DNA of 64,000 nucleotides from Chloroflexota bacterium (GCA_004347695.1 SLTK01000009.1:623638-687637); one strand, 5' to 3'; shown: positions 10,533-19,940, counted from the first letter of the stretch. Numbers and translations are program-made. Notes: generated from the sequence alone by a model not told the origin.

Positions 10533-11251
10533 ATCTGACCGGCCAGACTATTTTGATCACCGGTGCAGCCCGCCGTATCGGGCGGGCTCTGGCGCTACAC
10601 CTGGCGCGAGCTGGCGCGGATATTTTCATTCACCACGGGCATTCGGACTCTGAAGCCGAGCAAACGGCTGCAGAAATCCGGGACCTGGGGTGCAAAGCCT
10701 GGGTGCTGCAAGCGGATTTGGAGAATTTGGAACAGGCGATCGGATTGGTCGAACAAGCCTGGAAGATTCAACCTTTTCAGCGGCTGATCAACAACGCTGC
10801 CATCTTCGAACCCTTCGATTGGGCGGCGGTCACTCCGGCTGACTGGCAGAAAACGCTGAACATTAACCTGACAGCGCCGTTCTTCCTTTCACAACAATTT
10901 GCCAAGAGACTGGCCGGACAACCCGGCAGAATCCTGAACCTGCTGGACTGGCGCGCGCTTCGGCCAGGCGCTGACCACCTGCCCTATACTGTCAGCAAGG
11001 CAGCTCTGGCTGCCCTGACGCAGTCGCTGGCGCTGGCGCTTGCCCCTGCCATCACGGTCAACGGACTGGCGCTTGGCGCAGTGTTACCGCCCAGCGACGG
11101 TTCAAAGTCTACAAATATTCTCAAGGCGGTGCCTGCCAAACGCTGGGCGGATTTGTCCGAGGTTGGAGAGGCTGCTTTGTTTTTCCTGGCCGGCCCGGAA
11201 TATGTTACCGGTGAGATACTTCACCTCGACGGCGGCCGGCATCTGATTTAA
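10529..11251 (+). CDS. Pteridine-reductase-like SDR (FolM/PTR1 type)
   Basis: A 240-residue NAD(P)-dependent short-chain dehydrogenase. The nucleotide loop is TGAARRIG (residues 11-18), where Arg at the third position is typical of PTR1/FolM. The NNAA motif is at 88-91. The catalytic triad is Asp140, Tyr153 and Lys157 instead of Ser-Tyr-Lys; the 13 and 17 residue spacings equal those of Leishmania PTR1 (Asp181, Tyr194, Lys198). The next gene is a FolB-FolK fusion, so the expected substrate is a dihydropterin or dihydrofolate. ATG 10529 overlaps the previous stop (ATGA). Another SDR substrate is possible but less likely in this setting. Confidence 0.78.
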   Translation: MNLTGQTILITGAARRIGRALALHLARAGADIFIHHGHSDSEAEQTAAEIRDLGCKAWVLQADLENLEQAIGLVEQAWKIQPFQRLINNAAIFEPFDWAAVTPADWQKTLNINLTAPFFLSQQFAKRLAGQPGRILNLLDWRALRPGADHLPYTVSKAALAALTQSLALALAPAITVNGLALGAVLPPSDGSKSTNILKAVPAKRWADLSEVGEAALFFLAGPEYVTGEILHLDGGRHLI

Positions 11252-11269
11252 GTTCGAAAGGAACGGGTC

Positions 11270-12130
11270 ATGGACCGAATCATCATCAAAGATTTGCTCA
11301 TTCGCGGCATTATCGGAATATCAGAACGCGAGCGGTCACAGCGGCAGGATATTCTGGTCAATCTTGTATTGTTCGGGGATATTCGCGCGGCCGGAAAAAG
11401 CGACAGCATCCACGATTGCATCAACTACCGCACGGTTGCCAAGAAGACCATCGCCTACGTCGAGCGGTCAGCCCGCTATACCGTTGAGGCGCTGGCAAGC
11501 GATATCGCCCGGTTTTGTTTGGAGGAACCAGGGGTGGCTGGCGTGCAGGTGCGGGTCGAGAAACCCGGGGCGGTACGTTTTGCCCAGTCAGTCGGAGTCG
11601 AGATCGAGCGTTTCCGCACGGAAGGAGAGGCTGCCATGCACCAGGCATATATCAGCCTGGGTTCCAACATAGACCCGCGGGAAAACATTCTTGCAGCAAT
11701 GAAACATCTGCGCCAGGCGGTGACAGTCAATACCTTCTCGACCATCTGGGAAACGGAAGCAATCGGATCCGCCGGGCCAAGATTCTTAAATGCCGCCGCC
11801 TGGGTTTCGACGCCGTTGAGTGTCGATAGCTTGAAGTCCACGGTACTGGCAAAAATCGAACAAAATCTGGGCCGGGTGCGCACAGCAGACAAGAATGCCC
11901 CACGCACCATCGACCTGGACATTATCGTCTATGACGAACAGGTGCTGGACCCCAACCTGTGGAAACGGGACTTTTTGGCGATCCCGATCGCCGAGCTGCG
12001 CCCAGATTTGGAAGTGCCGGGGGAAGGGATTACGATAAACCAGGTCGCGCAGTCACTGCGAAGCTCTTCCACCGCCGTCCCACGACTGGATTTGACCATT
12101 CCCGACCAATCCCAGCCGGGAATTGCCTGA
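11270..12130 (+). CDS. folB-folK: Fused dihydroneopterin aldolase / HPPK (FolB-FolK)
   Basis: A bifunctional folate enzyme of 286 residues. Residues 1 to about 118 are FolB: DLLIRGIIGISERERSQRQ at the start, then the catalytic-lysine region VRVEKPGAVRFAQSVGVEI. Residues 125 to 286 are 6-hydroxymethyl-7,8-dihydropterin pyrophosphokinase: ISLGSNIDPREN, then the magnesium and pterin signature APRTIDLDIIVYD, then FLAIPIAEL. The fusion makes two successive steps from dihydroneopterin. It is the last gene of the operon starting at 9196. The final ~20 residues after the HPPK domain are low in conservation. Confidence 0.93.
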   Translation: MDRIIIKDLLIRGIIGISERERSQRQDILVNLVLFGDIRAAGKSDSIHDCINYRTVAKKTIAYVERSARYTVEALASDIARFCLEEPGVAGVQVRVEKPGAVRFAQSVGVEIERFRTEGEAAMHQAYISLGSNIDPRENILAAMKHLRQAVTVNTFSTIWETEAIGSAGPRFLNAAAWVSTPLSVDSLKSTVLAKIEQNLGRVRTADKNAPRTIDLDIIVYDEQVLDPNLWKRDFLAIPIAELRPDLEVPGEGITINQVAQSLRSSSTAVPRLDLTIPDQSQPGIA

Positions 12131-12558
12131 TTTGATTGGTCATTTTGCCCGCAGGGCACTCTGTGAGTGCGGTAGCGCAGCCCATTGTTGTCATTCTGAA
12201 GGAGCAAAGCGACCGAAGAATCTGCTGTAAATATATGCAGATGCTTCGCTACGCTCACTCGCAGAGTGCCCCAACCGAAGGGTGCTCTGCAAGTGAGGGA
12301 GCGCAGAGCTGGGCAGAACCGATTCTCTAGTGATAAATATCGTCTTCAATACCGGCTAAGCCGGCGAGTAGGACACGGGGATTATCGAGAGTCAGACGAA
12401 CCGCGGATTCCCCCGTGTCCATTTCATCATCGGGCACGGGGGTTGATTATAAAATAACCAATTTTATTCATTCCCCGTGCCCCTACTTTTGGCGGACGGT
12501 TTTAATGACACCATTTTTCACTATCAGCCCAATTGTTTGTCCGGGATGACCTATTCAG
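12131..12558. repeat. Gene-free gap with dispersed repeats and two GTAG-headed palindromes
   Basis: No supported gene lies in these 428 bases. From 12145 to 12310 there are imperfect direct repeats around GCACTCTGTGAGTGCGGTAGCGCAG and its variants, and the phrase TCATTCTGAAGGAGCAAAGCG, similar to repeats found widely between bacterial genes. GTAG followed by GGACACGGGG (12371-12380) pairs with CCCCGTGTCC (12411-12420). GGGCACGGGG (12432-12441) pairs with CCCCGTGCCC (12473-12482), followed by CTAC (12483-12486). The two palindromes are head-out relative to each other and have long loops. Confidence 0.6.
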
Positions 12559-13248
12559 CTAAAAGTGTAACTGCTCGGAGCCGCGCGAGATGTTGTCCAG
12601 GAATTCCATGCGGGTCGCCATATTATTACGGAAGGCGCCCAACATGCTCGAAGTAGTCATGCGCGTGTCATGCTTTTTGACGCCACGGATCATGGAGCAC
12701 ATGTGAATAGCCTCTACCACCACCGCAACACCGCGCGGGTGAAGCACCTCCATTAAAAAATCAGCAACCTGCCGGGTTAGCCGTTCCTGCACCTGCAAGC
12801 GGCGGGAGAACATATCCACAATACGGGGAATCTTCGACAGCCCTATCACCCGTCCACGCGGCATGTAGGCCACATGCGCCCGTCCAAGAAAAGGCAGCAT
12901 GTGATGCTCGCAGAGCGAGTAAAACTCGATGTCGCGCACGATGACCATTTCATCGTACTCCACCTCGAATAGCGCGTCATTTACCAAAGCAACCGGGTCT
13001 GTGCGGTAGCCGGCCAAAAGTTCCTCATACATCCGAGCCACCCGGTCCGGAGTGCGTTTAAGTCCATCGCGTTCGGGATCCTCGCCAAACGCATTCAACA
13101 TTTGCGCGACATTAGAACGGATCGCCTCGGTATCAATGCCGCCATCGGTCAAAAGGTCAGCGGCCTGATAAACAGCCGGGTCGTCCAACAAAATTTCCCG
13201 TTCGAAGGAATCTTTTTTGGGATCAGAAGCTTCCACTAATTTTGCCAT
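12559..13248 (-). CDS. folE: GTP cyclohydrolase I
   Basis: Converts GTP to 7,8-dihydroneopterin triphosphate, the entry step of folate synthesis. It is 229 residues. Zinc ligands are visible in [12 protein letters not shown] and in IHMCSMIRG; substrate residues lie in [26 protein letters not shown] 13248 is chosen because AAGGAGGAAAAT stands directly before it; an earlier in-frame GTG at 13266 has no such site. The gene converges on the folate operon ending at 12130, and the repeat-filled gap lies between them. The N-terminal ~35 residues before the core are charged and variable. Confidence 0.95.
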   Translation of the reverse strand: MAKLVEASDPKKDSFEREILLDDPAVYQAADLLTDGGIDTEAIRSNVAQMLNAFGEDPERDGLKRTPDRVARMYEELLAGYRTDPVALVNDALFEVEYDEMVIVRDIEFYSLCEHHMLPFLGRAHVAYMPRGRVIGLSKIPRIVDMFSRRLQVQERLTRQVADFLMEVLHPRGVAVVVEAIHMCSMIRGVKKHDTRMTTSSMLGAFRNNMATRMEFLDNISRGSEQLHF

Positions 13249-13273
13249 ATTTTCCTCCTTCACCAATCATAAC

Positions 13274-14293
13274 TTAAAAGCAGCGGTTTAAAAGACTGCC
13301 TGCCAGCTCATGCAGCGCCTGACCCGCATCCGTTTGCAGGCCGGCCTGCTCCAGGGCGCTCATGGCATCCCGGGTATATTGCGCTGCCTGAGTCTCAGTG
13401 TATTCCCTGGCACCTTCCTCAACCAACAGCTCAGTCAGATGTTCGGTATTAATTGCGCCGTTCTTGCGGTTGAGCCATGCGTAAGCAAAAGCCCCACCCA
13501 ATTTCTGGCCGTAAAGAATCGGCAGCGATTTTTTCCCTGCTGTCAGGTCGCTGGCATTTGATTTACCGGTCTTACTTTCGTCGCCCCAGATACCCAGCCA
13601 GTCATCCTGAATTTGAAAACCAAGACCGAGCGAATACCCAAACCGACTTAAAATTTCCAGAGTCGGCGACCCTGCCCCAGCGCATATTACGCCGAACTGG
13701 ACGCATGCCGAAAGAAGCGCAGCGGTTTTGCCGGTGACCATCGGCCAGTAGGACTCGAGCGGAAGGGAATTCGCATCTTCATAAGTAATATCCAGGTGCT
13801 GCCCGCCCGTCAGTTGGATACAGGTATCGGTCAAGATGGTTCCAGCCCGGAATGCTGCCGCTGGCCCCACGGTTTGCTCCAGCCGCTGCAAAGCTTCAAA
13901 CGCCAGAGCAAACATAGCATCACCGGCATTGATTGCCAGCGCATTCCCCCATTTTGCCCAGACTGTTGAACGACCACGCCGTAACAGGCTGGCGTCCTCG
14001 ATATCATCGTGAATCAAAGAAAAATTATGCAGCAGCTCTACTGCCGCAGCAGCCGGCAAAGCCTTTTGCCAATTACCCCCAACCGCTTCAGCGGTCAAAG
14101 TAACCAGGAGCGGCCTGATCCTTTTTCCCCGGGCTTCATTCCCGCTACCCGGCCCCTCCCAACCCAATTGGTAGGCGAGGACATCTCGCAAACCGGTATA
14201 GGCGGTCAGCCGAGGTGAATCCACCACAGCGCGGATTTCCGCATCAATGGCCGGCAACATTCGCGTCTGAAACGCTTTCAAATCCATGCCCAT
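13274..14293 (-). CDS. Polyprenyl (geranylgeranyl-type) diphosphate synthase
   Basis: A trans-isoprenyl diphosphate synthase of 339 residues that elongates allylic diphosphates with IPP. The first aspartate-rich motif is HDDIEDASLLRRG. The second is reduced to QIQDDWLGIWGD, where the last Asp of the usual DDxxD is Gly, as in many short-chain synthases. GKKSLPILYG follows. Chain length cannot be fixed by eye; C20 or longer would suit membrane quinones or carotenoids. It starts one base after the stop of fni on the same strand, so the two isoprenoid genes are coupled. Confidence 0.88.
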   Translation of the reverse strand: MGMDLKAFQTRMLPAIDAEIRAVVDSPRLTAYTGLRDVLAYQLGWEGPGSGNEARGKRIRPLLVTLTAEAVGGNWQKALPAAAAVELLHNFSLIHDDIEDASLLRRGRSTVWAKWGNALAINAGDAMFALAFEALQRLEQTVGPAAAFRAGTILTDTCIQLTGGQHLDITYEDANSLPLESYWPMVTGKTAALLSACVQFGVICAGAGSPTLEILSRFGYSLGLGFQIQDDWLGIWGDESKTGKSNASDLTAGKKSLPILYGQKLGGAFAYAWLNRKNGAINTEHLTELLVEEGAREYTETQAAQYTRDAMSALEQAGLQTDAGQALHELAGSLLNRCF

Positions 14294-14294
14294 G

Positions 14295-15323
14295 TTAATA
14301 TTCCACCAGAGGAACGTTTTTCAAGGCTGCCAGGTTCACCGCACCGCTGGCAAACATGGTAATTTTCATTTGAGTGATGATTTCGTCCGCCAGAGCTGAA
14401 GCAGTGGCTTGCGATTGGGAAGCTGCCTTCAGGAATGGCCCGGCTACGCCTGCCAATGAGGCTCCCAAGGCAAGTGTTTTCGCGGCATCGATACCATCGC
14501 GCAGTCCGCCGGAAGCAAAAATCGGGAGATCAGGAGTTTGCAAACGCACCTGGCGGATAGCCTCAGCCGTTGGAATTCCCCAGTCTCGAAATGCAGCAGC
14601 AATGGCAGCGCGGCGCGGATCTTTCATTCTATGCATCTCAACCTGCGACCAGGACGTGCCGCCGGCTCCGGCAACATCCACCGCCGCTACTCCCGCAGCA
14701 GCCAGCAACCGCGCGGTCTCACCGGAAATGCCCCAGCCCACCTCTTTGACGATTACCGGAACCGTCAACAGCTTGCAAACTTGTTCAATTTTGTCGAGCA
14801 GACCACCGAAACGCGTGTTTCCTTCCGGCTGCAGCGCCTCCTGCAGCGCGTTCAAATGCAAAAACAACCCATCTGCCTCAACCATATCCACCGCGCGGCG
14901 GCAATGTTCGACGGTGTAGCCGTAATTCAGTTGTACAGCCCCCAGATTGGCAAATAACAAAATATCAGGCGCTGCACGGCGCACTTGAAAACTGCTGACG
15001 GCAGCCGGGCTTTCCAGAGCCGCCCGAAGCGAACCAAGCCCAAGAGCGATGGATTTCTCCTGCGCAGTTTCGGCCAGTCTCAGGTTGATCTGCTCGGCTT
15101 CCTGAGTACCCCCGGTCATGGAGGATATCAATAGCGGCGCAGCTAATTTTTTCCCAAAAAGGTGTTGAGAGAGATCCACATCGGCCAGATCGAATTCCGG
15201 CAACGCCTGGTTAACAAAATGAAGCCGGTTCAACCCGGTAGTTAAACTGGATTGAACATCTTCTTCCAGATTGATGCGGATATGTTCCGATTTACGCTTT
15301 CCCAGTGCCTGTGGATCATCCAT
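14295..15323 (-). CDS. fni: Type 2 isopentenyl-diphosphate delta-isomerase
   Basis: An FMN-dependent enzyme that interconverts IPP and DMAPP; 342 residues from ATG 15323. Visible features: [11 protein letters not shown] at the start, [30 protein letters not shown] (FMN and substrate lysine region), and the C-terminal phosphate-binding [21 protein letters not shown]. The upstream extension to 15404 is dropped because [16 protein letters not shown] fits the family N-terminus; the Shine-Dalgarno is weak. It is the first gene of a two-gene isoprenoid operon, divergent from the acyl carrier protein gene. Confidence 0.93.
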   Translation of the reverse strand: MDDPQALGKRKSEHIRINLEEDVQSSLTTGLNRLHFVNQALPEFDLADVDLSQHLFGKKLAAPLLISSMTGGTQEAEQINLRLAETAQEKSIALGLGSLRAALESPAAVSSFQVRRAAPDILLFANLGAVQLNYGYTVEHCRRAVDMVEADGLFLHLNALQEALQPEGNTRFGGLLDKIEQVCKLLTVPVIVKEVGWGISGETARLLAAAGVAAVDVAGAGGTSWSQVEMHRMKDPRRAAIAAAFRDWGIPTAEAIRQVRLQTPDLPIFASGGLRDGIDAAKTLALGASLAGVAGPFLKAASQSQATASALADEIITQMKITMFASGAVNLAALKNVPLVEY

Positions 15324-15384
15324 AACTTTTTTCCAGACGTGGTGTTTGATTGGTGTCAGTATACCAAATATAAGCTTTCCAGGC

Positions 15385-15412
15385 TTGACAGATCGGGGCG
15401 TCAAGCTAAAAT
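15385..15412 (+). promoter_or_regulatory. Promoter of the acyl carrier protein gene
   Basis: TTGACA (15385-15390), a 16-base spacer, then TAAAAT (15407-15412). The ACP start codon is 38 bases downstream, preceded by GGAGG. Confidence 0.55.
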
Positions 15413-15449
15413 AAAGACCAATAATAGCGAATTCTCTCGGAGGTCCACC

Positions 15450-15686
15450 ATGGGTGATGTGTACGAACAGGTTAAATCGGTAATTGTTGAAGTTCTTAAA
15501 GTTGACGGGGAGGGATTAACCCCAGAAACACGGTTCATTGAAGATCTAAAAGCCGATTCAATGGATCAATTTTTTCTGATTGATGGTTTAAGCGAAAAAT
15601 TCGATGTGGCCATTTCGGACGAAGACGCCCGGATGATCAAAAGCGTCCAGGACGCTGTCAGCTATATTCAATCCCGCAAGTCATAA
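15450..15686 (+). CDS. Acyl carrier protein
   Basis: A 78-residue phosphopantetheine-dependent carrier. Ser37 in KADSMDQF is the attachment site (the usual motif is DSLD). The four-helix pattern is complete and acidic helix II ([11 protein letters not shown]) follows the serine. The GGAGGTCCACC leader gives a strong start at 15450. It stands alone between divergent fni and convergent sucD, with its own promoter and a shared terminator, so its acyl partner (fatty-acid synthase or another pathway) is not shown by the context. Confidence 0.88.
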   Translation: MGDVYEQVKSVIVEVLKVDGEGLTPETRFIEDLKADSMDQFFLIDGLSEKFDVAISDEDARMIKSVQDAVSYIQSRKS

Positions 15687-15700
15687 AATATTTTTTCATC

Positions 15701-15737
15701 AAAAAAGAGGCACAGAAATATCCATGCCTCTTTTTTT
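15701..15737. terminator. Bidirectional terminator between ACP gene and sucD
   Basis: AAAAAAGAGGCA (15701-15712) and TGCCTCTTTTTTT (15725-15737) form a stem with an A run on one side and a T run on the other, so it can end transcription in both directions. Confidence 0.85.
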
Positions 15738-15752
15738 GATTTAAACCAGGGG

Positions 15753-16619
15753 CTATTCACCAATCAGGACCGGAATTTCTTCCGGGTGGCGCGCGACCTG
15801 CACGCCTGCGTTGGTTAGCGCCTTGATTTTATCTGCCGCGGTGCCGGACCCGCCCTCGATGATCGCACCAGCATGCCCCATGCGTTTCCCGGCCGGGGCA
15901 GTTTGACCGGCGATAAATGAGACCACTCGTTTGGTCATATACCGGGATATAAATTCCGCTGCCCGTTCTTCATCGCTGCCGCCAATTTCACCAATCAACA
16001 CGACACTGTTCGTGCGCGGGTCGGCTTCGAACATGCCCAGCACATCGATGAAATTAGTGCCGTTGACCGGGTCGCCGCCAATACCGACGCAAGTACTGGC
16101 ACCCATGTTGTGTTGTTTCAGGGCGTAAAGGACTTCATAAGTCAGCGTCCCGGAACGGGAAACCACCCCGACCGTACCCGGAATGGCGATATTGCCGGGA
16201 ATGATGCCAACTTTGGTTTCGCCAGGGGTCAATGCACCCGGGCAGTTAGGTCCAACCATGCGTACGCCCTTCTGATCGAGATATTCGCGTACACGCATCA
16301 TATCCTGTACAGGAATGCCTTCGGTGATGCAAAATACCAGTGAAATTCCAGCGTCAGCCGCCTCGAATATCGCATCCGGAGCAAAACGCGCCGGGACAAA
16401 AATAACAGAAGTATTAGCCCCGGTTACATCTACTCCCTGTTTGACGGTATCAAACACCGGGACTTTTCCATCCAGCACCCAGTCGCCGCCTTTGCCCGGG
16501 GTCACACCTGCAACCACGTCGGTGCCATAATTGAGCATTTGGGCCGTGTGAAACAGCCCCTCATTGCCGGTGATCCCCTGGACAATCAATTTGGTGTTTT
16601 TGTTGATCAGGATGCTCAT
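15753..16619 (-). CDS. sucD: Succinyl-CoA ligase, alpha subunit
   Basis: The CoA-binding subunit of succinyl-CoA synthetase, a TCA-cycle enzyme coupling succinyl-CoA hydrolysis to nucleotide triphosphate synthesis. It is 288 residues. Landmarks: [19 protein letters not shown] at the start, the CoA-binding [20 protein letters not shown], and the phospho-histidine loop [17 protein letters not shown]. Its ATG overlaps the sucC stop as ATGA, so subunits are made in balance. The gene ends at the bidirectional terminator shared with the ACP gene. Confidence 0.96.
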   Translation of the reverse strand: MSILINKNTKLIVQGITGNEGLFHTAQMLNYGTDVVAGVTPGKGGDWVLDGKVPVFDTVKQGVDVTGANTSVIFVPARFAPDAIFEAADAGISLVFCITEGIPVQDMMRVREYLDQKGVRMVGPNCPGALTPGETKVGIIPGNIAIPGTVGVVSRSGTLTYEVLYALKQHNMGASTCVGIGGDPVNGTNFIDVLGMFEADPRTNSVVLIGEIGGSDEERAAEFISRYMTKRVVSFIAGQTAPAGKRMGHAGAIIEGGSGTAADKIKALTNAGVQVARHPEEIPVLIGE

Positions 16620-17761
16620 TGATTGCACCTTTCTTTGGCAGCCGCTACCGATTTTTCAGCCGCCTCAGCCAATGTTTCTGCAGTCATCATGTTGGCATCC
16701 GCCAACAGTCGCCGACCCTCCTCGGCATTGGTTCCCACCAACCGGACGATCATAGGCACATCAGGCTTGACCTGGTCTATGGCAGCAAGAATACCGCGCG
16801 CTACCTCATCACCGCGGGTAATGCCGCCAAAAATGTTGATAAGGACGGCGCACACATTCGGGTCCGACAAAATAATGCGAAATGCGGCTGCAACTTTTTC
16901 GGCTCCAGCTCCTCCGCCAATATCCAGAAAATTGGCCGGTTGGCCGCCATAGAGTTTGATGATATCCATGGTCGCCATAGCCAGGCCAGCGCCATTCACC
17001 ATGCAGCCAATTTGACCATCCAGTTTGATATAGGACAGGCCGTATTTTCGGGCTGAAATTTCTTCTGGCGCTTCCACGTCAAGGTCCCGCTTTTCAGCAA
17101 TATCGGGACGGCGAAATAAGGCATTGTCGTCGATGACCATCTTGCCGTCGAGGGCAACCAGGCGTTTTTCTTTGGTGATTACCAACGGGTTGATTTCGAC
17201 CAGAGTGGCGTCATTTTCAACAAATACCCGCCACAGGCCGTCCGCCACAGCCATGAACTGGCGCCAATACTCTTTAGGCAAGTCAATCGCCACAGCTACA
17301 TCCCGCGACTGGTATTCTCGCAACCCAAGCAAAGGATCAATGTGCAGACGGACAATCCGTTCAGGTGTGCGGGCAGCGACCTCCTCGATGTCCACCCCAC
17401 CTTCAGCAGAAGCAATCATGACCGGCTTGCGGGAAGCCCGGTCATTGGTAATGCCAAGATAGATTTCTTTTTCGATACTGACTGCTTCGTCAACCAGCAC
17501 CCGACGCACGGGCAGCCCCTTGATTTCCATCCCCAGAATACGGGTGGCTAATTCCTGGGCTTCGTCGGCAGATTTCGCCAGGCGGATACCGCCGGCCTTG
17601 CCGCGCCCGCCAACCAGCACTTGCGATTTCACAACTACACGGCCGCCCAATTCTTCAGCGATTTGCTTGGCTTCATCCGAGTTGACCGCAATTCGTCCGC
17701 GCGGTACCGGAATTCCGTATCTGGCAAAAATTTGTTTCGATTGGTATTCGTGAAGATTCAT
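16616..17761 (-). CDS. sucC: Succinyl-CoA ligase, beta subunit
   Basis: The ATP-grasp, nucleotide-binding subunit of succinyl-CoA synthetase, 381 residues. It begins [16 protein letters not shown] as in nearly all SucC proteins, then [14 protein letters not shown] (ATP-grasp loop), VEINPLVIT with the metal-binding Glu and Asn, and the C-terminal [12 protein letters not shown] ligase domain. ATG 17761 preceded by GGGGAG was preferred to the in-frame GTG six bases earlier. It is the first gene of the sucC-sucD operon. Confidence 0.96.
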   Translation of the reverse strand: MNLHEYQSKQIFARYGIPVPRGRIAVNSDEAKQIAEELGGRVVVKSQVLVGGRGKAGGIRLAKSADEAQELATRILGMEIKGLPVRRVLVDEAVSIEKEIYLGITNDRASRKPVMIASAEGGVDIEEVAARTPERIVRLHIDPLLGLREYQSRDVAVAIDLPKEYWRQFMAVADGLWRVFVENDATLVEINPLVITKEKRLVALDGKMVIDDNALFRRPDIAEKRDLDVEAPEEISARKYGLSYIKLDGQIGCMVNGAGLAMATMDIIKLYGGQPANFLDIGGGAGAEKVAAAFRIILSDPNVCAVLINIFGGITRGDEVARGILAAIDQVKPDVPMIVRLVGTNAEEGRRLLADANMMTAETLAEAAEKSVAAAKERCNQ

Positions 17762-17838
17762 GGACACTCCCCGATAAGATTTTCTGCCTATCCTCGCGAC
17801 CCGATGATTATATCACGCGCATTTTGGACAATATGGAT

Positions 17839-17872
17839 AAAAAAACCCGGCAGTTTTCGACTGCCGGGTTTC
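17839..17872 (-). terminator. Intrinsic terminator downstream of the SPFH gene
   Basis: AAACCCGGCAG and CTGCCGGGTTT (about 17843-17871) form an 11-bp stem; on the minus strand the stem is followed by a T run, the right orientation for the gene ending at 17889. Confidence 0.85.
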
Positions 17873-17888
17873 AAATCGATATCCGTTC

Positions 17889-18950
17889 CTAACCCTTGAG
17901 GAAAGCTTCGAGGGCTTCTTTGCTGATGCGGAAAGCCGTGCCGATTTTGCGAGCCTTGAGATCTCCCGCGGTGATGGCGGCAACAACGTCCTCTTCTGAT
18001 ACCTTCAAAATTTGAGCCGCTTCCGCCGGTGTCATCACAGACGGAATGGCTGCCGCAGCTCCGGCAGAACCCGCAGCGGCTCCGGCAGCAGCCGCGCTTT
18101 GCGCGCCGGTCATTCCCTGCAATGACTGGCCAATCACATTGCCAAGCCCCATCCCGGCGCCAATGCCGGCGGTCAGGCCGGCGCCACCACTCGGATTTTG
18201 GGCAGCATCGCGCAGCGCATCCGCTGCCTGCAACTGGGTATAGGTCTGCATATCGAGCATGCCCATCGCCCGCAATTCTTCAGCGGATTTGTCGGATGGC
18301 TTCAGACTGCCGATATAGAAGGATTTGAGCAGCAAGCCAATAGCCGCAAAATCATCCTGGGCTTTGGCGCGAACACCGGCGCCAATTTCCTCGACCAGCC
18401 CGATCAATTCGGCCACCGATTTGGTGGCGCCCGTCTCTCCGAGCAAGTCTTGCAGTTTGGACAGCAGCATGGTGCGCAGGCGGTTTTCAATATCCACCAT
18501 GCGGTACATGCCTTGAGCGCCAACGATCTGGGTCACGAACTGCTGGGCATCTTTAATTTGGAAAGAATACGTACCAAACCCTTGCAGTAATGCCACGCCG
18601 AGACCCATTCCCGGGTTGCGGACCAGGATCGGCTGGGGGGTGCCCCATTTGCGGTCAACAAATTCGCGCATGGAAACGTAATAAACCTCGGCTGTGAAGG
18701 GCGTCCGGTCATTGAAGAGCTTACCGACCCAGTCAACCAGCAGGGGAATATTGGCGGTGGTAATGGTATGCCGCCCCGGGCCAAATGAGTCCAGCGCGCG
18801 CCCATCGCGGAAAAATACTGCCCGTTGCGATTCGCGAACGATTACCTGGGAGCCTAACCGGAGGTCTGCGATTCCCTGTTCAGGAAAGCGGTGAACCAGT
18901 TCATCCGCCATCTCGCTGGGGTATTCAACAACATCAAAAATTCTAGCCAT
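17889..18950 (-). CDS. SPFH/band-7 domain protein with C-terminal excisionase-like helix-turn-helix
   Basis: 353 residues. Residues ~20-250 are an SPFH domain of the YdjI/virion-core type: QVIVRESQRAVFFRDG, FGPGRHTITTANIPLL, and a helical region to DKSAEELRAMGMLDMQ. A low-complexity Gly/Ala linker (residues ~255-300) follows. The last ~50 residues, TPAEAAQILKVSEEDVVAAI to AFRISKEALEAFLKG, match the excisionase/HTH_17 fold used by Xis-like DNA binders. There is no membrane helix. B. subtilis YdjI works in membrane-stress response, but an added HTH is unusual. A strand-mate at 18996-19526 precedes it by 45 bases, suggesting a functional pair. Confidence 0.82.
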   Translation of the reverse strand: MARIFDVVEYPSEMADELVHRFPEQGIADLRLGSQVIVRESQRAVFFRDGRALDSFGPGRHTITTANIPLLVDWVGKLFNDRTPFTAEVYYVSMREFVDRKWGTPQPILVRNPGMGLGVALLQGFGTYSFQIKDAQQFVTQIVGAQGMYRMVDIENRLRTMLLSKLQDLLGETGATKSVAELIGLVEEIGAGVRAKAQDDFAAIGLLLKSFYIGSLKPSDKSAEELRAMGMLDMQTYTQLQAADALRDAAQNPSGGAGLTAGIGAGMGLGNVIGQSLQGMTGAQSAAAAGAAAGSAGAAAAIPSVMTPAEAAQILKVSEEDVVAAITAGDLKARKIGTAFRISKEALEAFLKG

Positions 18951-18995
18951 GGTTGTTATTCTCCAATTCCTAGGAATTTATCTCAAACGAGATGA

Positions 18996-19526
18996 TTAAC
19001 CAGCCTGCTGTTCGCTGCTTATCATGACCTCACTGCGCTTCTCGAAAGCTTCCACACAATCGCGGGTGACTTTTTTGACATTACGCAATGCAGCCGGGAG
19101 ACCGTCCGTCCCAATTGAAGCCTCAACATTGTCGATAGCGGCAGATACAGAATCAGCCAGGTTAAAAAGCTCTAGATCATACTCATAAACCCGAGCAAGG
19201 TCTTCCGTCTTCAGCTTTACCGAATCGAAAAAACCGGTATAACCATACGACGCTGTCTTAACCCGATCGATAAACTGGCGCAGCTTAATCGCGGCTGATT
19301 CCAGATCATCAACGAGCATCAAATCGCCATTGTCGATCAGGTCACGCTGCAAGGCTGAAAGCCGTCCCCACAACAGCTCATATTCGGCTGCCACTTTTTC
19401 GCGCAGCATTTTATCGGACATGCGCCGATTATGTTTCTCGATATAACCGTCAAATCCGGGGATTTTCGACAAAAGCTTTTTAAATATATCTTGATCGCCG
19501 GTAACACGATCGAACAGGTCGCTCAT
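18996..19526 (-). CDS. Unknown helical protein paired with SPFH protein
   Basis: A 176-residue, highly charged, almost entirely helical protein that I do not recognise. Long stretches such as MSDKMLREKVAAEYELLWGR and VYEYDLELFNLADSVSAAID look like coiled coils. There are no membrane segments and a single Cys. It opens the short operon that ends with the SPFH protein, so a scaffold or partner role at the membrane is a reasonable guess, comparable to PspA-type helical partners, but no homology to PspA is visible. ATG 19526 is preceded by a good AAGGAGG. Confidence 0.65.
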   Translation of the reverse strand: MSDLFDRVTGDQDIFKKLLSKIPGFDGYIEKHNRRMSDKMLREKVAAEYELLWGRLSALQRDLIDNGDLMLVDDLESAAIKLRQFIDRVKTASYGYTGFFDSVKLKTEDLARVYEYDLELFNLADSVSAAIDNVEASIGTDGLPAALRNVKKVTRDCVEAFEKRSEVMISSEQQAG

Positions 19527-19709
19527 TTTTCCTCCTTGAGAACTTCAAGTTGAGTATTTTCGGGAGCCTTAATTTATTATAGCCAGATTCAAACATCCGG
19601 ACAACAAAACGCCTGGTAATCTCATCTGAGTTTCAATCCATTTACGGAAATAAAGCATAGAAGGTTGCAATTCTTGGAATTTTAGAAGGTTTGTTGGCAG
19701 CCCAATCTA

Positions 19710-19738
19710 TTGAATCACAAGAAAAACATGGATATAAT
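19710..19738 (+). promoter_or_regulatory. Promoter of flp pilin 1
   Basis: TTGAAT (19710-19715), a 17-base spacer, TATAAT (19733-19738). The same hexamers recur before the second pilin gene. Confidence 0.7.
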
Positions 19739-19793
19739 GCTTATTAGGTGCTCCTGCAATTTATTCTATGAACGGGAAGGAGGTGAAAACGAC

Positions 19794-19940
19794 ATGTTAT
19801 TTGCACCGAAGGAAAAGGGCCAGGGCCTTGTAGAGTACGCGTTGATTCTTGTTTTAGTAGCGATTGTCGTCATTGTCATTTTAGCGATTATGGGGCCTGC
19901 CATCGGCAACATCTTCAGCCAAATCGTCAATGCACTCTAG
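19794..19940 (+). CDS. flp: Flp-type IVb pilin, copy 1
   Basis: A 48-residue Flp/Tad major pilin. After a short basic leader (MLFAPKEKGQG) comes LVEYALILVLVAIVVIVI, the hydrophobic stem with Glu at position 5 of the mature protein after the expected prepilin cleavage Gly-Leu. The C-terminus is short (IGNIFSQIVNAL). AAGGAGGTGAAAACGAC gives a very strong ribosome-binding site, fitting a high-output pilin. It has its own promoter and a hairpin terminator, so it can be made in excess of the assembly proteins downstream. A near-identical copy follows 479 bases on. Confidence 0.9.
   Translation: MLFAPKEKGQGLVEYALILVLVAIVVIVILAIMGPAIGNIFSQIVNAL

Noticed and set aside
12131..12558. Short CRISPR-like array or tRNA
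   Set aside because: Repeats are irregular and palindromic without uniform spacers; no tRNA cloverleaf or anticodon arm could be built.
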